DNA of 64,000 nt from assembly GCF_038039535.1 (NCBI RefSeq), contig NZ_JBBPHP010000015.1, positions 62,001 to 126,000 of the forward strand. The letters are read 5' to 3'. The notes under the pieces were generated by a model that saw nothing but the letters and a program-made list of their open reading frames with translations, did not search any database and had not been told where the DNA came from. This document shows positions 8,425 through 18,185 of the stretch, one piece after another (the stretch's first letter is position 1; every line of letters begins with the position of its first letter). The position numbers were made by a program, and so were the translations under genes. This DNA is from Catalinimonas sp038039535. GTDB lineage: Bacteria; Bacteroidota; Bacteroidia; Cytophagales; Cyclobacteriaceae.

Positions 8425-10875
8425 CTACTCATTTCTCAGACTTTCCACCGGATTGCTCCTGGCGGCAGTGAGTGACTTATAACCCACAGTAAACCAGGCG
8501 ATTAACATAGATAATATAAAGGTTAAAACGAAGAACCATACTGAAAGGGAAATCCTGTATTCAAAAGTCTCCAGCCAGAATTGCATAGCGAAATAACTGA
8601 GCGGTGCAGCAACCAGAAAAGCGATAATAACCAGCAGGGTAAACTCTCTTGAGAATAGATAAATGATATGGTTGACTGTAGCACCCAAGGTTTTTCTTAT
8701 GCCAATCTCTTTGCGTCTTTGTAAGGCCAGATAAGATACTAAGCCAAATAATCCCAGACAGCCGATGAAAATGGAGAGGAAAGAGAATATTTTGAATGAC
8801 TGATACATCACATCTTCAATCACATAAAAAGCATTCATTTCAAAATAATCATCTAACGAAACTGCGGTATAAAAGTGATCTGGAAACTGACTTTCCCAGG
8901 CATCCTGTACAAAAGTGAGCTCATGTGCAGCCTTGGGTGTATTCAGGCTGATTGCAGCAGTATGTATTCTCTCATTACTATAATACAATAGACAAGGATG
9001 AATTTCTTCCTGGAGAGGAGCATTAAAAAAGTCTTCAACTACTCCCACGATTACAGTTTCTCTTTCACCATCAGTTTTAATGACCTGACCAATCGCATCT
9101 TCTGCCGATGAGAAACCAAGGGTTTGGACAGCTTTTTCATTGAGGAGTACATTATAAGTTTTAAGGCTATCATTGAGCGATACCAAATCACTTTCCCGAA
9201 GGTTTCTACCTGCCATCAACGCAATATCAAAAGTTTCCAGATAATTCGGATCAGTGGTTTTTCGCTCTACTCCGTATTTTTCAGCATCGCCTTGTTGTGG
9301 ATTATACATTGATGTCCAACTGGTACTTCCTGATAAAGGTGGGCCTGAATTGAATGATACTTTATCAACTATACTATGAGTAATGAGCTGGTTTTTTAAA
9401 GCCTCAATCTTTTGTGCATCACTTTCCGGAATAAAAACGATGTTCACATCATTCTTTTTGAAACCAAGATCCTGTTCATGTACAAATCGCATTTGGGTAG
9501 CCACTACAATAGTCCCAAAAATGAGCACCTGAGAGATTACAAACTGCACCACGACCAGAGATTTTCTTAGAGAAAACTTACCGCCAAAACCAGTATTTTT
9601 GGCATTGATAGATTGCTTCAAGGCTTCGGCTGGGCGAAAGCTAGCCAAGACATGAGCGGGATAATATCCTGCAAGGAATGTAATGAGCAGTGATAATCCA
9701 ATGAGGAAATAGATTACTGATTGTTGGATCTTGAGTCCAAAGTCAATGACTACGGATAGATACTCGTTGAAAACCTGGACGAATTCATTAGCCAGATAAA
9801 ACCCGATCAAAGAAGCAGTAAGGGTAAGTAGGAGGGTCTCAAGCATGTACTGTACAATCAGTTGTATTTTAAGGCTCCCCAGCGCTTTTCTTACCCCAAT
9901 TTCTTTGGCTCTCTTAACCGATTGTGCAGTTGCGAGATTGATAAAATTGATACAGGCAGTCAAGAGTACAATTAAGCCCATACTCACAAACGCAATGATC
10001 AATACACTGGGAGTAGCATATGTTGTGCCCCCATAAAGTTCGTTGGTGTGGATATCGGATAAGGCCTGGAGACTGTAAGTTTTTCTTGCCGCAGTCTCTT
10101 CATCAAAATACTTACTGACAAAGCCATCAAGCTGACTTTCAATCCTTTCTTTATTGTAACTTTCTTCCAGAGTAACAAAAGTATAGCTTCCTGAACTGGT
10201 ACTATTCCATGCTGTAAACCATTCTGGGTTAAGTTTTTCAAACGCTAACATAGGCAATAGTATCCTGAAAGTAACATTTGTATTTCGGGGTGTATTTTCC
10301 AGAATAGCAGAAACCTGATATGGCTCCTTTTCAACAATTACTATTTTGCCCAGCAATTCCTGGTAATTACCTTCAAACGAATTACCAAAAAATTTATCGG
10401 CCAGCTCTTTGGTGAGGATCACTTCTCCGGGAGTACTCAGAAGATCCTCTCGCTGTCCGGCAATGAGTTGATAATCAAATGTTTTGAGGTAATACTGATC
10501 CGCATAAGCAAGGTCGTCCTCTTCAAACATCTTGTGATCACCGTTTTCCTGCGGAATTTTAACGACTACATTTAGCTGATTAAATACCTGTGTGACCATC
10601 TCCAGCTCCGGAAAATCGTTTCTTAATGCATTGGCCAGAGGAAATGTGGTATAACCCTGATAAATCATACCATTAGCGCCTCTATAATCTTCAACAATGC
10701 GATAAATACGGTCAGATTTACTGTGAAAGTCATCAAAACTGTATTCATGCTTCACAAATGCATAAATAAAAATGCAACATGCAATGCTCAGTGCTAGTCC
10801 TGAAACGTTGATCATCGTATTGAATTTGTTACGTTTCAGATTTCTTAAAGTAGTGGTCAAGTAATTTCTCAGCAT
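8425..10875 (-). CDS. MacB/FtsX-type ABC transporter permease (copy 2 of tandem pair)
   Basis: 816 residues with the doubled architecture: N-terminal membrane helix (about 20-42), periplasmic MacB_PCD domain, FtsX block of three helices (about 290-420), a further helix near 435-460, a second periplasmic domain and a second FtsX block (about 680-800). KEIGVRKALGS and KEIGIRKTLGA precede the FtsX blocks as in the family, and the end is NPVESLRNE. Related proteins export lipoproteins, peptides or antimicrobials, or act in mechanotransmission. No ATPase gene adjoins, as is common for this Bacteroidota group. It lies 59 bp downstream of a paralogue in the same direction. Confidence 0.92.
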   Translation of the reverse strand: MLRNYLTTTLRNLKRNKFNTMINVSGLALSIACCIFIYAFVKHEYSFDDFHSKSDRIYRIVEDYRGANGMIYQGYTTFPLANALRNDFPELEMVTQVFNQLNVVVKIPQENGDHKMFEEDDLAYADQYYLKTFDYQLIAGQREDLLSTPGEVILTKELADKFFGNSFEGNYQELLGKIVIVEKEPYQVSAILENTPRNTNVTFRILLPMLAFEKLNPEWFTAWNSTSSGSYTFVTLEESYNKERIESQLDGFVSKYFDEETAARKTYSLQALSDIHTNELYGGTTYATPSVLIIAFVSMGLIVLLTACINFINLATAQSVKRAKEIGVRKALGSLKIQLIVQYMLETLLLTLTASLIGFYLANEFVQVFNEYLSVVIDFGLKIQQSVIYFLIGLSLLITFLAGYYPAHVLASFRPAEALKQSINAKNTGFGGKFSLRKSLVVVQFVISQVLIFGTIVVATQMRFVHEQDLGFKKNDVNIVFIPESDAQKIEALKNQLITHSIVDKVSFNSGPPLSGSTSWTSMYNPQQGDAEKYGVERKTTDPNYLETFDIALMAGRNLRESDLVSLNDSLKTYNVLLNEKAVQTLGFSSAEDAIGQVIKTDGERETVIVGVVEDFFNAPLQEEIHPCLLYYSNERIHTAAISLNTPKAAHELTFVQDAWESQFPDHFYTAVSLDDYFEMNAFYVIEDVMYQSFKIFSFLSIFIGCLGLFGLVSYLALQRRKEIGIRKTLGATVNHIIYLFSREFTLLVIIAFLVAAPLSYFAMQFWLETFEYRISLSVWFFVLTFILSMLIAWFTVGYKSLTAARSNPVESLRNE

Positions 10876-10934
10876 TGGAATAATAGATTAAAGAAAGTGT
10901 ATTACATGATGAAGCTTTATAGATAATTTAATTA

Positions 10935-13406
10935 TCATTCTGATCTTAAAGATTCAGCAGGATTTGCGTGTGCCGCTCTTATGGATTGAAAGCTCACGGT
11001 TATCCAGGCAATGAGCAGCGCGATGATTCCTGCAAAAAGAAAGATACCTAAGCCTAAATTGATATGATAGGCAAAATCCTGAAGCCACTGATTCATGGCC
11101 AGGTAGGAGAGAGGTACTGCGGTAACAAATGATATCAGTACAAGTCGGGTAAAATCTTTGGAAAACATATAGACGAGTTGAGATTCACTTGCTCCCAATA
11201 CTTTTCTGATTCCTATTTCTTTGGTTCTTTGTTCAGCGGTGAATGAAGCAAGTCCAAAGAGCCCCAGGCAGGCAATGAATAACGCAAGGCAGCAAAACAC
11301 CGTGAAAATCTTTCCTACTTTCTGGTCGGCCTGATATAGGTTGTTGAAGCGCTCATCCATAAAGCTGTACTCAAAAGGTAATTCAGGTACAAACTTTTTC
11401 CACTCAGCTTCCAGGAAAGAAATGCTTTTTTTAATATCCTCAGGTTTAATCCTGAATGAAATTGCTGCAGTACTCTTGCCCATCATATGCTTTTCATTGC
11501 CGATGACCATTACCATTGGAGAGATTTTTTCTCTCATGGTTTGATAATGAAAATCCTGCACTACTCCTACTACGTGGAAGGTAAACATTTCTTCTGGTTG
11601 CTCTCCAAAAGAGCTTAACAATTTTCCTATCGGTCCTTCCTCATCACTATCCAGCTCAAACTGTTTGACGAAAGACTCATTGACAATAATCCCCATGCTA
11701 TCGGTACTATATTCATGGGAAAAATTTCTGCCTTCCACGATATTCATGCCCATGGTTTCAATATAGTCATAGTCAACGCTCCACCAGGGAACAGAGGTAG
11801 TATGCTCATCATTAGGATTTCTATCCCTGAAAATAGCGCTGTTGTTATTGCTGATACTATTAGCAGGTAAATAGGAGGAAATAGTACCATTGAGGATAGT
11901 GGGGTTCCTCAACATTTCCTGCTTGAAAGCATCAATCTGATCTCCCAGATAATAAGTGTTATGCAATACCAGTATATGTTCCTTATCGTAGCCTAGTTTC
12001 ATGTCACGAATAAATTCCAACTGCTGGTATACCACGGTTGTACCGACAATCAGGATTATGGAAACACCAAACTGAAATACCACCAAACCTCCTCTCAACC
12101 AGTTATTACCCATTCCTTTGGATATTTTTCCTTTTAACACTTCAATGGGTCTGAATGAAGATAAAAAGAAAGCGGGATAACTTCCTGCCATCAAGCCTAC
12201 GAGGAGTATGGTAGCTAAAACAGCGAGTATTACCCACTCAGGTTTAAAGCTGGTGAAAGTAAGTTGCTTACCTGATAAGTCATTAAAATAGGGGAGTAAC
12301 ACTTCTGCCATCAATAATGCTAGGACCATAGAGATTGTGGAGACTACCAATGCCTCAACCAAAAACTGAATAATCAATTGCTGGCGTTGTGAGCCCAGAG
12401 TTTTACGGATTCCCACTTCTTTTGCCCTTCCTGCTGAACGGGCAGTTGATAGGTTCATAAAATTAACACAGGCAATCAGTAGGACAAAGAAAGCAATCGC
12501 TGCGAATATATATACGTATTTGATATCCCCATTTGCCTCATGTTCAACTTGTAGGTTTGAGAATAAATGTATATCCAACAATGGCTGTAAAGTGTATAAA
12601 AAAGCATTACCAGCCTCTATAAACTCATCCATACTAATATTGGCAAACTGCTTTAGTTGAGGGGCCGCGTAGGTTTTGAAAGTTTCATTTAATTTCTTTT
12701 CCAGCAGCTTGGGCTCAGCATCTTCTCGCAATAAGAGGTAAGTATGAAAATTATTGCTTAACCACATGTCATTTCTGCTTTCTTCCAGAGAAGCCATAGA
12801 AAACATCACGTCAAAATGGAAATGTGAATTACTTGGCATGTTCTCAAATATCCCGCTGATAGTATATTCATTTTTTTCTCTTCCTACCTGTATGCTTTTA
12901 CCTATTGGTGGATTTTGCTCCCAATCGGATCCAAAATACTTTACAGCATTATCTGTACTGATGACGAGATGATTGGGTTCGGTGAGTGCTGTATTGGGAT
13001 CACCAAATAACATAGGGATGCTAAACACTTTAAACACCGTAGAATCAGCGTAAACTACCCGGTTTTCTTTATAGACATTTTCACCATCGTATAAATTTGT
13101 ACCTCCTCTTTGTCGGAAACGAACAGCAGAAATTACCTCAGGGTAATTGTCTGTTACTGCTTGGGCGAAAGGGCCCGGTACTACCGCGTAGCTACCTTCC
13201 TGTCCTCCCATTTTATAGTAGCCGTTGATCCTATATATCTGCTCAGCATTTTCATGATGTTGATCATAACTTAGTTCATCTAAAAGGTAAGCACTGATGA
13301 GCAGACAGGTTGCAAGGCCGATGGAAAGACCAAGAATATTAATTAATGCATAAAATTTTTGCTTTAGTAAGTTTCTGGTAGCGATGCGCAGGTAGTTTTT
13401 GAACAT
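10935..13406 (-). CDS. MacB/FtsX-type ABC transporter permease (copy 1 of tandem pair)
   Basis: 823 residues, paralogous throughout to the downstream permease: N-terminal helix after LRIATRNLLKQKFYALIN, a MacB_PCD domain, FtsX blocks preceded by KEVGIRKTLGS and KEIGIRKVLGA, and the closing NPAESLRSE. It is an inner-membrane protein with two large periplasmic domains. The ATPase must be encoded elsewhere. It is the promoter-proximal gene of the pair; about 100 bp upstream are two palindromes of identical geometry (13503-13538) that may be operators. The exported substrate cannot be inferred. Confidence 0.92.
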   Translation of the reverse strand: MFKNYLRIATRNLLKQKFYALINILGLSIGLATCLLISAYLLDELSYDQHHENAEQIYRINGYYKMGGQEGSYAVVPGPFAQAVTDNYPEVISAVRFRQRGGTNLYDGENVYKENRVVYADSTVFKVFSIPMLFGDPNTALTEPNHLVISTDNAVKYFGSDWEQNPPIGKSIQVGREKNEYTISGIFENMPSNSHFHFDVMFSMASLEESRNDMWLSNNFHTYLLLREDAEPKLLEKKLNETFKTYAAPQLKQFANISMDEFIEAGNAFLYTLQPLLDIHLFSNLQVEHEANGDIKYVYIFAAIAFFVLLIACVNFMNLSTARSAGRAKEVGIRKTLGSQRQQLIIQFLVEALVVSTISMVLALLMAEVLLPYFNDLSGKQLTFTSFKPEWVILAVLATILLVGLMAGSYPAFFLSSFRPIEVLKGKISKGMGNNWLRGGLVVFQFGVSIILIVGTTVVYQQLEFIRDMKLGYDKEHILVLHNTYYLGDQIDAFKQEMLRNPTILNGTISSYLPANSISNNNSAIFRDRNPNDEHTTSVPWWSVDYDYIETMGMNIVEGRNFSHEYSTDSMGIIVNESFVKQFELDSDEEGPIGKLLSSFGEQPEEMFTFHVVGVVQDFHYQTMREKISPMVMVIGNEKHMMGKSTAAISFRIKPEDIKKSISFLEAEWKKFVPELPFEYSFMDERFNNLYQADQKVGKIFTVFCCLALFIACLGLFGLASFTAEQRTKEIGIRKVLGASESQLVYMFSKDFTRLVLISFVTAVPLSYLAMNQWLQDFAYHINLGLGIFLFAGIIALLIAWITVSFQSIRAAHANPAESLRSE

Positions 13407-13755
13407 AATAATGCTGTTTAATTATTTACATAAGGTGAAAAAATGTGCCAGATACAAAATGGGCTTAATTTTAGTAGAATCAAGCTTTTGAGGGAGGGTA
13501 AGTGTACAAAGACGTACATTTTTGTTCAAGAACGAACACTAGAGCCGTAGAAATTAAATGTAGTCAGGCTTATCAAGTGAGATTGAATTTATTGAATAAC
13601 AGGCCTAAGTAAGAAAGCAGAGGGAATTTATAATTCTGTATTTTTATCATTAAAATATTTTTACTATTTTGAGTGAATTGATGAAATTAATTCAATGAAT
13701 GTGGAGATTCATTGAATGTAATTATGCAAAAAGAGTAAAAATTTATTTAAAAATT
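13407..13755. other. Intergenic control region between divergent genes
   Basis: Apart from the paired palindromes at 13503-13538 it is AT-rich, with no supportable gene. Confidence 0.4.
13503..13538. promoter_or_regulatory. Two tandem operator-like palindromes upstream of the permease pair
   Basis: TGTAC-N6-GTACA at 13503-13518 and TGTTC-N6-GAACA at 13523-13538. Both have the form TGTnC-N6-GnACA (with one G/C centre shift), and their starts are 20 bp apart, about two helical turns. They fit a dimeric repressor binding twice. The regulator is not identified. Confidence 0.5.
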
Positions 13756-14073
13756 ATGAAAACTATAGAAGTTAAAGGTCTGCATTTTTATTATTACTTG
13801 ACCTGGCAATCCCATAATGATACTTCAAGTTTGAGTTTCATTCCTAATGAGGAGAGTCTTCAGTTTATTTTAGATGAGGAAGTATCAGCTGATAAAATTT
13901 TGTATGATATTTATTCTTTTATGGATGACTATTTTTTTGATCTGAGAGAACGATTTGACTTCATTCCTTTTTTTCAGAAAAACGTAGAACTGTTTGAAAT
14001 CAATATTGTCAAAAAAGATATAAGTACTAAAGAGCTATCCGGTGTAATCCATGAGTATCTGAGAGCGGCTTGA
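13756..14073 (+). CDS. Hypothetical acidic protein
   Basis: 105 residues from the ATG at 13756 (MKTIEVKG). The frame is open further upstream to 13699, but those codons are AT-rich and look non-coding. The product is soluble, rich in Asp, Glu, Phe and Tyr, with a beta start (IEVKGLHFYYYLTW) followed by probable helices. No motif, signal or membrane helix is seen, and I do not recognise the family. It is flanked by long intergenic stretches on both sides, so it is probably monocistronic. Confidence 0.5.
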   Translation: MKTIEVKGLHFYYYLTWQSHNDTSSLSFIPNEESLQFILDEEVSADKILYDIYSFMDDYFFDLRERFDFIPFFQKNVELFEINIVKKDISTKELSGVIHEYLRAA

Positions 14074-14343
14074 GCAATTTGGTATACGCTAGAGACCAAT
14101 ATCCATTAATCTCATGAACACTTCTGAATTTTCCTTTCTCTGATTGGGTATCTTTTCCTCACATTGTAGTGATTAATATCTCTTACCCTGATATATGTTG
14201 ATCTGTTACTTTTGTATGAATTTAATTAATGTAAGAAATAATGACATATAAGTAGGATAATTGCGCGCAAAGATGATTATGTCCACCTATTAAGCAAGTT
14301 GGTATCAGGCTTGAATTTATGCTGATAGCATAACCGAAAGCCT

Positions 14344-15282
14344 ATGAAATTTTTAAAATTTACAATTGCTTTTTTAGTACTCACTAGTTCACTGATTTTT
14401 ATCCTTCCTACAGAGAACTTCTACATAGATTTGGTGCAGTCATTTACATTCCACGCAATGTTAGGTTATGTAGGGTTAAGTGCTCTTTTTGCGATATTTC
14501 GCTGGAAATATGTGACGTTAACAGCGATTTCTGTAAGTATGCTATTAGCATTCCATTTGTTGCCGCATATCAACAATGGCATTAGCAATGAATATGTAAT
14601 GAATGGAAATACCTTTAAAGTAGCTCACTTTAATGTATTAGGAAGTAACAGACATTTTGATGACATCATTAATAATTCCATCAAACTCAACGCTGATATA
14701 TTGTCATTTCAGGAAGTTGAAAGAGCATGGGCTTTAAAGTTGATGGATGGCTTGGAGCATCAATATCCATATTTTGCGATTACTGAACATGAAAGGCATG
14801 GGGTAGCAATATTTTCTAAATACCCATTACAGGATCTTCATACTTATAAGTGGACCGGCGAGCCTACACTCACTGGTAATATTATCTACAATGATAAGCA
14901 AGTACATTTTGTGACTACCCATACACTTTCTCCCAGAAACCCTCAGCGCTATCAGAACAGAAATGAGCATTTGACTAAACTGGCAGAATATGTAAAAAAT
15001 ATAGATGGGCCGGTTTTAGCCATAGGTGATTTCAATGCAGTACCCTGGAATCAGTACATCGTAAAGATTAAGGAAAGCACTGATCTTGTTGATAGTAGAA
15101 AAAGTATTGCTTCTACTTATCCGGCAAACTATCCACTGGGCTTACCCATTGACTATATCTTTCATTCTGACGAACTGAGCTGTATTAATTTTGAAGCCAT
15201 TGAAGCGAAAGGCTCAGATCATAAGGGTATAATAGGTGAATATGCTTTTAATACGCCTACTATGCTGGTAGATATGAATTAA
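14344..15282 (+). CDS. Membrane-anchored endonuclease/exonuclease/phosphatase-family protein
   Basis: 312 residues. Two or three membrane helices occupy residues 4-80, then an EEP domain runs from VAHFNVLGSN (about 96) to the end. Its catalytic motifs are all present: FQEVER (metal-binding Glu), GDFNAVPWN (Asp and Asn), PIDYIFHSDEL and GSDHKGI (general-base Asp-His). Family members cleave phosphodiesters in nucleic acids or phospholipids; the membrane tether and likely periplasmic catalytic domain make an extracytoplasmic substrate probable. Its stop codon overlaps the convergent amidohydrolase gene by 4 bp. Confidence 0.88.
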   Translation: MKFLKFTIAFLVLTSSLIFILPTENFYIDLVQSFTFHAMLGYVGLSALFAIFRWKYVTLTAISVSMLLAFHLLPHINNGISNEYVMNGNTFKVAHFNVLGSNRHFDDIINNSIKLNADILSFQEVERAWALKLMDGLEHQYPYFAITEHERHGVAIFSKYPLQDLHTYKWTGEPTLTGNIIYNDKQVHFVTTHTLSPRNPQRYQNRNEHLTKLAEYVKNIDGPVLAIGDFNAVPWNQYIVKIKESTDLVDSRKSIASTYPANYPLGLPIDYIFHSDELSCINFEAIEAKGSDHKGIIGEYAFNTPTMLVDMN

Positions 15283-17003
15283 TCATCCCGCTTGTACAGG
15301 ATTTTTCCACCAACGATGGTCATATCAGCAGTAGTATTTAATATCTCTTCCTCTGGGATAATCATGATATTTTGAGAGAAAACACTGAAGTCTGCCAGTT
15401 TACCTACTTCTATACTTCCTTTGATATCTTCTTCAAAAGCGCCATAAGCCGCATCCAAAGTATAGGACTTTAATGCCTCCTCTCTGCTCATTTTCTGGTC
15501 AGGCTCAAATCCTCCTTCTGGTTCACCTGCTAGAGTTTTGCGACTGACTGATGCGTAGAAGCTTGCCAAAGGATTAATTGGCTCAACTGGAGCATCTGAA
15601 CCATTTACAATTCTTGCTCCGCTATCAAGTAACTTACGCCACACATAAGCTCCTTCTATGATTCTTTCTTTTCCTAATCGCTCAATTGCCCAGGGGCGAT
15701 CGGATGACATATGAATGGCCTGCATAGCTGGTATTACGCCTAAAGCACCAAATCTGGGAATATCTTCAGCACTTAAATGCTGAGCGTGTTCAATTCTGAA
15801 TCTATGATCCTGGGCCAGTTCCGGTTTTTCATTAAAAGCTTTTTCATATTTATCCAGCACCTCACGATTTGCACGATCTCCGATGGCATGGGAACAAACC
15901 TGAAGGCCACTTTCCAGGGCTTTCAAAGAAGTCTCATAAACATAATCAATGGGTGTAGTATTGTGTCCATACTGACCTGACATGTCTGAATATTCTTCAA
16001 GTAGCCATGCACCTCGGGAACCCAGAGCCCCATCCATGTAAAGTTTAATGCTTCTGATAGTTAAGAAATTATCACCTAATCCTATGGCTGGGCCATTTTC
16101 ATAATATTTTTGCAGAAGCGTACTGTCATTACCGCTGATCATTGCCCAAAGCCTGACTTTTAATTTGCCTTCTTCGGCAAGTTTCCTGTAGAGTTGTTCA
16201 ATCTCCCCGTTGATCCCGGCATCCTGAAAGGAAGTGATGCCATGCACCAGACATTCCTGCATAGCCATTTCAGCAGCGCGCGCATTTCCTTCTTCATTTA
16301 TGGCAGGAATTCGTTGGGTAACCAGTCTCATTGCATTTTCATTGAAAATACCCGTAGGATTGCCTAGTTCATCTTTGATGATTTCTCCACCCTCAACTTC
16401 ATTCACTTCTGGTCCTTCCTGCTGGATATTGGTAATACCGGCTATTTCCATCGCTTTGGCATTCGCCAGAGCGGCATGTCCACTAGCATGTTTCAGGTAA
16501 ACAGGATTATCCGGTGCGACTTCGCTCAACCCATGATGCGTAGGAAAGCCTTGAACCATAATGGGTGCGAGCGAGTCCCATTTATCCTGATGCCAGCCTC
16601 TTCCAGTGATCCATTCTCCAGGCTCAGTATTTTTGACTGCTTCTGCTACCATTTCAAGAACTTGTTCATAGCTTTTTGCTTGTAACAGGTCAAGGTTCAT
16701 CTTATTCATACCTACACCTATAAAATGAGCATGCCCTTCAATAAAACCAGGAGTCATAGTTTTGCCTTCTAAATCAACAACTTCTGTCTCTTCACCAATC
16801 CACTTTTGCACTCCCTGATTATCTCCTACATAGACAATAGTATCATTAATCACAGCTACTGCTTCTGCTTTAGGTTGATTTTCATCTACAGTATAGATCT
16901 GCCCATTGCGAATGACCAAACTCGCGGTTTCTGTTTGCTCAGTACACGAAAACACAGAAAGAATAACAAATAAAATTAGGCTGATTAGGGATAAGCGAGG
17001 CAT
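15279..17003 (-). CDS. Lipoprotein amidohydrolase (amidohydrolase family 3, YtcJ-like)
   Basis: 574 residues. The signal ends in lipobox VFSC (Cys20), so the enzyme is a lipoprotein. The metal-dependent hydrolase core shows HAH at 91-93 (first metal ligands), HAIGDRANR, the His of RIEHAQHLS and GSDAPVEPINPL near the C-terminus, which supplies the last metal-binding Asp. Related enzymes hydrolyse N-acyl or formyl groups; the native substrate is usually unknown. The gene is divergent from the LytTR regulator at 17289 and converges with the phosphodiesterase-fold gene, sharing 4 bp. Confidence 0.9.
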   Translation of the reverse strand: MPRLSLISLILFVILSVFSCTEQTETASLVIRNGQIYTVDENQPKAEAVAVINDTIVYVGDNQGVQKWIGEETEVVDLEGKTMTPGFIEGHAHFIGVGMNKMNLDLLQAKSYEQVLEMVAEAVKNTEPGEWITGRGWHQDKWDSLAPIMVQGFPTHHGLSEVAPDNPVYLKHASGHAALANAKAMEIAGITNIQQEGPEVNEVEGGEIIKDELGNPTGIFNENAMRLVTQRIPAINEEGNARAAEMAMQECLVHGITSFQDAGINGEIEQLYRKLAEEGKLKVRLWAMISGNDSTLLQKYYENGPAIGLGDNFLTIRSIKLYMDGALGSRGAWLLEEYSDMSGQYGHNTTPIDYVYETSLKALESGLQVCSHAIGDRANREVLDKYEKAFNEKPELAQDHRFRIEHAQHLSAEDIPRFGALGVIPAMQAIHMSSDRPWAIERLGKERIIEGAYVWRKLLDSGARIVNGSDAPVEPINPLASFYASVSRKTLAGEPEGGFEPDQKMSREEALKSYTLDAAYGAFEEDIKGSIEVGKLADFSVFSQNIMIIPEEEILNTTADMTIVGGKILYKRDD

Positions 17004-17288
17004 GTTTAAAGTGTTTATGTTAATGAAAGCTGAAAAATAAGCCGAGTAGTTGTCTTTACAAAATTTTAGGCTAAACAGCGTATTATTTTATCTCACCCAC
17101 TACCATCTGAGATTTTGACTGTAAAAAGTAAGGCGCTTATTAAGTGAAAAAGTTATTTCTTAAATATTGGTGAGTTAAATCTACCTAATTGATTTATTCA
17201 TTCACCCGCTGATATGACTGCTTCACAGGAAATATGTTGTGGTTCACAGGTGAAAACATGAAATTAGTACGCAATCAATTGTATCATC
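17004..17288. other. Divergent promoter region between amidohydrolase and LytTR genes
   Basis: 285 bp serving both genes. It contains the LytTR-like direct repeat at 17222-17251; otherwise nothing distinctive. Confidence 0.4.
17222..17251 (+). promoter_or_regulatory. Candidate LytTR binding site (9-N12-9 direct repeat)
   Basis: TTCACAGGA (17222-17230) and TTCACAGGT (17243-17251) are separated by exactly 12 bp, the geometry of known LytTR sites. The LytTR gene starts 38 bp downstream, which suggests autoregulation. Confidence 0.55.
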
Positions 17289-18185
17289 ATGAAAAAATCT
17301 AAGCGCTTCTTTCTGCTTATCTGGGGTTTGATTTTATTACTTTTTTTAGTTTTTGCCGGATTCTTTTTTTGGAATCAGAGCAGCTCTGCTTCTTATATTT
17401 CTCAGGGACAATTTGAAAAAATGCTGGGAGAAAAAGTGATTAAAGAGGTAGTTCTGGTAAGGAACGAAAACTTTGCAGAAATAACACTTAAGACGGAAGC
17501 GCTGAATAGCGGTGAATATGAAAATATTCTTCACAATCATACTTCATTCTCCAGAGTCAATGGTCCTCATTGTACGTTAAAAATTCTTAATTCTACGTTT
17601 TTTGATCAGAGATTTAATGAAGCCCAGAAAAATATTGTAGCAAATGACAGAATTGACTATCGTGTGGAGGTACGTTCGGGTATTGGAAGTTTCCTGCTGA
17701 ACTGGGGAATTCTTTTTTGGCTGTTGACAGCAGTTCCAATTCTACTCTTATGGCTGGTTTTTAAAATGTTCTGGTCTACTAAGCCTGAGAATAAACCTAC
17801 TCAGACAGTTAACAAACAAAATTTTAATGGTTCTGAACCTAGAGTGTTTAATCATTCAAACTTCCCAGTCAAAATTGGAGATAGAACCATCTTTCTGGAT
17901 ATGAATCAGATTGTTTCGTTTCAGGCGAAAGACAATTATGTCAACGTGTTGGATACTGAAGATAACACTTATCTGGTGGAGTATACATTGAATGAACTGG
18001 AAGAAAAATTGCCCAGGCAGTTTATTCGTATTCATCGCTCATATATAGTAAACAAGCTGTTGATCAAAGAAATCCGAAAGCATTCCGGTAATCGTTTTAC
18101 CGTGCATTTGAAGAGTAAAAAATCACAACAGCTTGTTTCCAGTCAAAGTTATGCTCCTAAAGTGAAGGAACTAATGAAATTTTAG
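17289..18185 (+). CDS. Membrane LytTR transcription factor with FtsH-like periplasmic domain
   Basis: 298 residues. Membrane helix 1 is at about 8-28 and helix 2 at 137-160; residues 35-130 lie between them, presumably in the periplasm. That loop resembles the FtsH N-terminal extracytoplasmic domain: YISQGQFEKML, then VIKEVVLVRNENFAEITLK, then a GPHCTLKI strand and FNEAQKNI, in the order seen in Bacteroidota FtsH. The C-terminus (196-298) is a LytTR DNA-binding domain, with IVSFQAKDNYVNV and FIRIHRSYIVN. It therefore looks like a one-component envelope sensor. The FtsH resemblance is by eye. Confidence 0.8.
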   Translation: MKKSKRFFLLIWGLILLLFLVFAGFFFWNQSSSASYISQGQFEKMLGEKVIKEVVLVRNENFAEITLKTEALNSGEYENILHNHTSFSRVNGPHCTLKILNSTFFDQRFNEAQKNIVANDRIDYRVEVRSGIGSFLLNWGILFWLLTAVPILLLWLVFKMFWSTKPENKPTQTVNKQNFNGSEPRVFNHSNFPVKIGDRTIFLDMNQIVSFQAKDNYVNVLDTEDNTYLVEYTLNELEEKLPRQFIRIHRSYIVNKLLIKEIRKHSGNRFTVHLKSKKSQQLVSSQSYAPKVKELMKF

